Assembly: GCF_048007105.1 (NCBI RefSeq) | Contig: NZ_CP180352.1 | Span: forward strand, 2,170,001 to 2,234,000 | Reading direction: 5' to 3' | From: Minwuia sp048007105 | Lineage (GTDB): Bacteria; Pseudomonadota; Alphaproteobacteria; Minwuiales; Minwuiaceae | Length of the DNA: 64,000 nucleotides | Part shown: positions 61,468 through 64,000 of the stretch, piece by piece | Position numbering within the stretch: the stretch's first letter is position 1 | Layout of the letters: each line of letters opens with the position of its first letter | Program-made: the position numbers and the translations under genes | The notes under the pieces: model-generated | Database searches by the model: none | Told to the model about the DNA's origin: nothing | What the model saw: the letters and a program-made list of their open reading frames with translations, nothing else

Positions 61468-62643
61468 ATGGATCGTGTCCGCATCTCGCTCGACATCGCC
61501 GCCTACCTGGTCTTCTTCGCGGTGATCCTGGCGCTGCCGGCCTTCTACGACGCCTTCTGGCTGAACCGCTTCGCCAAGTATCTGGTCTACGGGATGCTCG
61601 GCGTCGCCATCGCCATGTCCTGGGGCTATGCCGGCATCCTCAATCTGGGGCAGGGCCTGTTCTTCGGGGCGGGCGCCTACATGCTTGCGATGTCGCTGAA
61701 GCTGGCCAGCCCGACCAGCCTGGCGCAGGGCTCCGACACGCCGGTGCCAGACTTCATGCTCTGGAACGCCGAGCCGGGCGCGGTCACCGATCTCTGCTGC
61801 ATCAATCAGGGCTCGTTTCTCTGGATCCCCTTCCAGGCGCAGGGTTTCGGCATCTTCATGGGGATCGTGCTGCCGGTGGTGCTGGCCTTCATCCTCGGCT
61901 CGATCATGTTCCGCAAGCGGATCTCGGGCGTGTTCGTCGCCATCATCACGCTGGCCATGGTGCTGCTGGTCCGGCTGCTGATCATCGACGCCCAGCCCAT
62001 AACCAACGGCTTCAACGGCCTGACCGATCTGGCCTGGTTCACGGTCGGCGGGTTCGAGTTCGATCCCTATCTGGTCGAGACCTACTACCTTGCGGCCTTC
62101 TCCCTGATTGTCGTCCTGATCCTGTCGCGGCTGCTGATGGAAACCCGCGCCGGACTGATCCTTCAGGCCACGCGCGACGATCAGAACCGCGTCCGCTACC
62201 TCGGCCATGACGTGCCGCTCTACCAGATCTTCTTCTTCTGCGCTTCGGCGGCCATCGCGGGCTTCGCGGGCATGCTCTACGTGGTCGTCTCCGAGTTCGC
62301 CTCGCCGACCTTCATGGACCTCAGCTTCTCGATCACCATGGTGGTCTGGGCGGCTGTGGGCGGGCGCGGGTCGCTGCTTGGTGCCTGTATCGGCGCGATC
62401 CTGATCAACACCATCGAAGCCTCGATGAGCGAGACCGAGGAACTGGTCGAGGCCTGGAAGGCGATCATCGGCTTCATCTTTGTCGCGGTCGTCCTGTTCC
62501 TGCCGCGCGGCCTTGCCGGCTTCGCCCAGGACTCGGTCGACTTCCTTCTTCAGCGCATCGCGGGTGGCAACGGCCGCAAACCCGCCGCTGCCGGAAAGCC
62601 CGCCGTCGAACGGCCTGTCGAAGCCGCTGCGGAGGGGGACTGA
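61468..62643 (+). CDS. urtC: Urea/amide ABC transporter permease UrtC-like
   Basis: The 391-residue membrane protein has about ten hydrophobic segments and LivM/UrtC motifs: SWGYAGILNLGQGLFFGAGAYM, RAGLILQATRDDQNRVRYLGHDV (coupling loop) and WAAVGGRGSLLGACIGA. The tail is Ala/Lys-rich. The length and the loop between helices 3 and 4 (CCINQGSFLWIPFQ) fit UrtC better than LivM. It lies between UrtB and UrtD. Confidence 0.93.
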   Translation: MDRVRISLDIAAYLVFFAVILALPAFYDAFWLNRFAKYLVYGMLGVAIAMSWGYAGILNLGQGLFFGAGAYMLAMSLKLASPTSLAQGSDTPVPDFMLWNAEPGAVTDLCCINQGSFLWIPFQAQGFGIFMGIVLPVVLAFILGSIMFRKRISGVFVAIITLAMVLLVRLLIIDAQPITNGFNGLTDLAWFTVGGFEFDPYLVETYYLAAFSLIVVLILSRLLMETRAGLILQATRDDQNRVRYLGHDVPLYQIFFFCASAAIAGFAGMLYVVVSEFASPTFMDLSFSITMVVWAAVGGRGSLLGACIGAILINTIEASMSETEELVEAWKAIIGFIFVAVVLFLPRGLAGFAQDSVDFLLQRIAGGNGRKPAAAGKPAVERPVEAAAEGD

Positions 62644-62646
62644 CCC

Positions 62647-63396
62647 ATGGCCGAGTCCGCTCTCACCATCGACAGCATCACCGTTGACTTCGGCGGCTTC
62701 CGCGCCGTCGACGGCTTCTCCATGATCGTCAAGGAAGGCGAACTCCGCGTGCTGCTCGGCGCCAACGGCGCCGGAAAGACGACGCTGATGGACCTGATCA
62801 GCGGCAAGACCAAGAGCACGTCCGGCCGGGTTCACCTCTACGACACGGAAATCACGAACCTGGACGAGCACAAGATCGCGCGGCGCGGCCTCGGTCGGAA
62901 GTTCCAGATTCCCAGCGTGTTCAGGGAACTCAGCGTTCGGCGCAACCTCGAGGTTGCCGCCTGCCGCAGCGATTCCATCTTCGCCAATCTGGGCATCGGT
63001 TTCTCGGCGAAACAGAAGGCGCGGGTCGAGGAGGTGCTGGAGCTCACCGGGCTGGGCGACGTCCAGGAGATGCAGGCCGGCGATCTGAGCCACGGCCAGA
63101 CGCAGTGGCTGGAACTCGGCATGCTGGTGATCCAGGAGCCAAAGGTGATCCTGCTGGACGAACCCACCGCGGGCATGACCCAGGGCGAGACCCAGAAGAC
63201 AGCCGAAATCATCACCAGCCTCGCCGGCGACCACACCATCCTTGTCGTCGAGCACGACATGGCCTTTGTCCGCACCATCGCCAACCGGATCACGGTGATG
63301 CATCTGGGCAGGCTGTTGGCCGAAGGCACGATCGAGGAGATCGAGACCAACAAGGATGTCCAGCAGGCCTATCTGGGCAGCGGGGGCATTCACTGA
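62647..63396 (+). CDS. urtD: Urea/amide ABC transporter ATP-binding protein UrtD-like
   Basis: The 249-residue ATPase has Walker A LLGANGAGKTTLMDLISG, a LivG-like GLGRKFQIPSVFRELSVRRNLEVA (cited in part), signature DLSHGQTQWLELG and Walker B VILLDEPTAGM. LSHGQTQWLE is typical of UrtD. The stop overlaps the UrtE ATG (TGATG). Confidence 0.93.
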   Translation: MAESALTIDSITVDFGGFRAVDGFSMIVKEGELRVLLGANGAGKTTLMDLISGKTKSTSGRVHLYDTEITNLDEHKIARRGLGRKFQIPSVFRELSVRRNLEVAACRSDSIFANLGIGFSAKQKARVEEVLELTGLGDVQEMQAGDLSHGQTQWLELGMLVIQEPKVILLDEPTAGMTQGETQKTAEIITSLAGDHTILVVEHDMAFVRTIANRITVMHLGRLLAEGTIEEIETNKDVQQAYLGSGGIH

Positions 63397-64000
63397 TGCT
63401 GGCGTTGCGCAATGTCGACAGCTTCTACGGCCGCAGCCACATCCTGCACGATGTCAGCCTGGACATACCGGAGGGCGAAATCGTCGCCGTGCTGGGCCGC
63501 AACGGCGTCGGCAAGACCACGCTGCTGAAGACGATCATCGGGCTGGTCGACCGGATGGATGGCGAGATCGTGCTCGGCGACGAGCCGCTGGCGAAGGAGG
63601 AGACCTTCAAACGGGCGCGGGCGGGCATTGCCTATGTCCCGCAGGGCCGCGAGATCATCCCGGACTTCACCATCGAGGAGAACATCCTGATGGGCGGCTT
63701 CGCGCGATCCCGCGCACCGAAGAAGATCCCCGATCTGGTGCCGCAGCTCTTCCCCTATCTGATCGAGAATCTGGGACGCCCCGGCGGCGTGCTGTCCGGT
63801 GGGCAGCAACAGCAGCTCGCGATCGCGCGGGCGCTGTCGGTCGAGCCGAAGGTCCTGCTGCTGGACGAGCCGACCGAAGGCATCCAGCCGAACATCGTCG
63901 AGGAGATCGAGAACCTGGTGATCGCGCTGAACCGCGACCACGGGCTGACCGTGATCCTGGTCGAACAGAACGTGGCTTTCGCGCGGCGGGCCTGTCACCG
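63396..64000 (+). CDS. urtE: Urea/amide ABC transporter ATP-binding protein UrtE-like (cut by window edge)
   Basis: The visible 201 codons show Walker A LGRNGVGKTTLLKTIIGL, GIAYVPQGREIIPDFTIEENI, signature LSGGQQQQLAIARAL and Walker B VLLLDEPTEGIQPNIVEEI. PQGREIIPDF and EGIQPNIV are UrtE features, as opposed to LivF. The last part lies beyond the right edge. It completes the UrtABCDE set. Confidence 0.93.
   Translation, partial: MLALRNVDSFYGRSHILHDVSLDIPEGEIVAVLGRNGVGKTTLLKTIIGLVDRMDGEIVLGDEPLAKEETFKRARAGIAYVPQGREIIPDFTIEENILMGGFARSRAPKKIPDLVPQLFPYLIENLGRPGGVLSGGQQQQLAIARALSVEPKVLLLDEPTEGIQPNIVEEIENLVIALNRDHGLTVILVEQNVAFARRACH

Noticed and set aside
60217..63393. Open frame of 1058 codons on the minus strand
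   Set aside because: It is antisense to UrtBCD, is low-complexity (Asp/His/Gln/Arg), and arises from GC-rich codon bias.

Overview
The window looks like chromosomal DNA of a GC-rich alphaproteobacterium, perhaps Rhodospirillales-like. The grounds are uniformly high GC, a GcvA-type LysR regulator next to a DUF1127 gene, Nfu, GlnT with a GlxBCD/MgsABC-type glutamate synthase set, and an amide/urea ABC transporter with AmiC/AmiR. The assignment rests on gene content and is not proven.

Region 1 (1-25.9 kb) is housekeeping and accessory chromosome. It holds an inactive-looking HtrA-like protein, a DsbA-fold isomerase, a glycosyltransferase, and a large ABC protein with broken ATPase motifs followed by a cyclic-nucleotide-binding protein. 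After these come a methyltransferase-thioesterase-acyl-CoA ligase operon, LysE, an adenylate cyclase, Nfu, a 2-hydroxyacid dehydrogenase, MscS, AsmA, NUDIX, TlpA and OsmC. DUF1127/LysR, a NitT/TauT-type ABC operon, a TM1410-type hydrolase, an Hpt protein and an aminotransferase/acetyltransferase pair for a modified sugar complete it.

Region 2 (25.9-51.6 kb) begins at a tRNA-Ser(GCU) gene. The last bases of this tRNA gene recur as a 16-bp direct repeat 25.6 kb away, at 51591-51606, as expected of a tRNA-integrated genomic island. No integrase was recognised. The island carries a hybrid histidine kinase at the left end, a sigma-54 response regulator at the right end, and an exopolysaccharide locus between them: a six-SLBB export protein, a CpsD-like ATPase, Wzz, Wzy, Wzx, glycosyltransferases, a sugar-phosphate transferase, an acyltransferase, a DUF4091 hydrolase, an exosortase, and a DUF4114 protein with a PEP-CTERM-like tail. 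Each of the five transcription units of this locus has a GG-N8-TTGC (sigma-54 -24/-12) element 33-42 nt before its first start codon. Related CTGC-N5/6-GCAG palindromes lie further upstream. I propose one sigma-54 regulon driven by the regulator encoded in the island; this is the main discovery candidate.

Region 3 (51.6-64 kb) concerns nitrogen acquisition. It contains GlnT/GmaS-like glutamine synthetase with MgsC-, MgsB- and MgsA-like subunits, a divergent XRE-cupin regulator, AmiC and AmiR. A UrtABCDE-type transporter follows and runs off the right edge. The leader before the transporter binding-protein gene contains two hairpins with AGGGNN hexaloops, the signature of an ANTAR (AmiR/NasR) antitermination target.

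Three otherwise intact genes (sugar transferase, one glycosyltransferase, the UrtA-like protein) each carry a single-base frameshift. These may be sequencing errors or real lesions.
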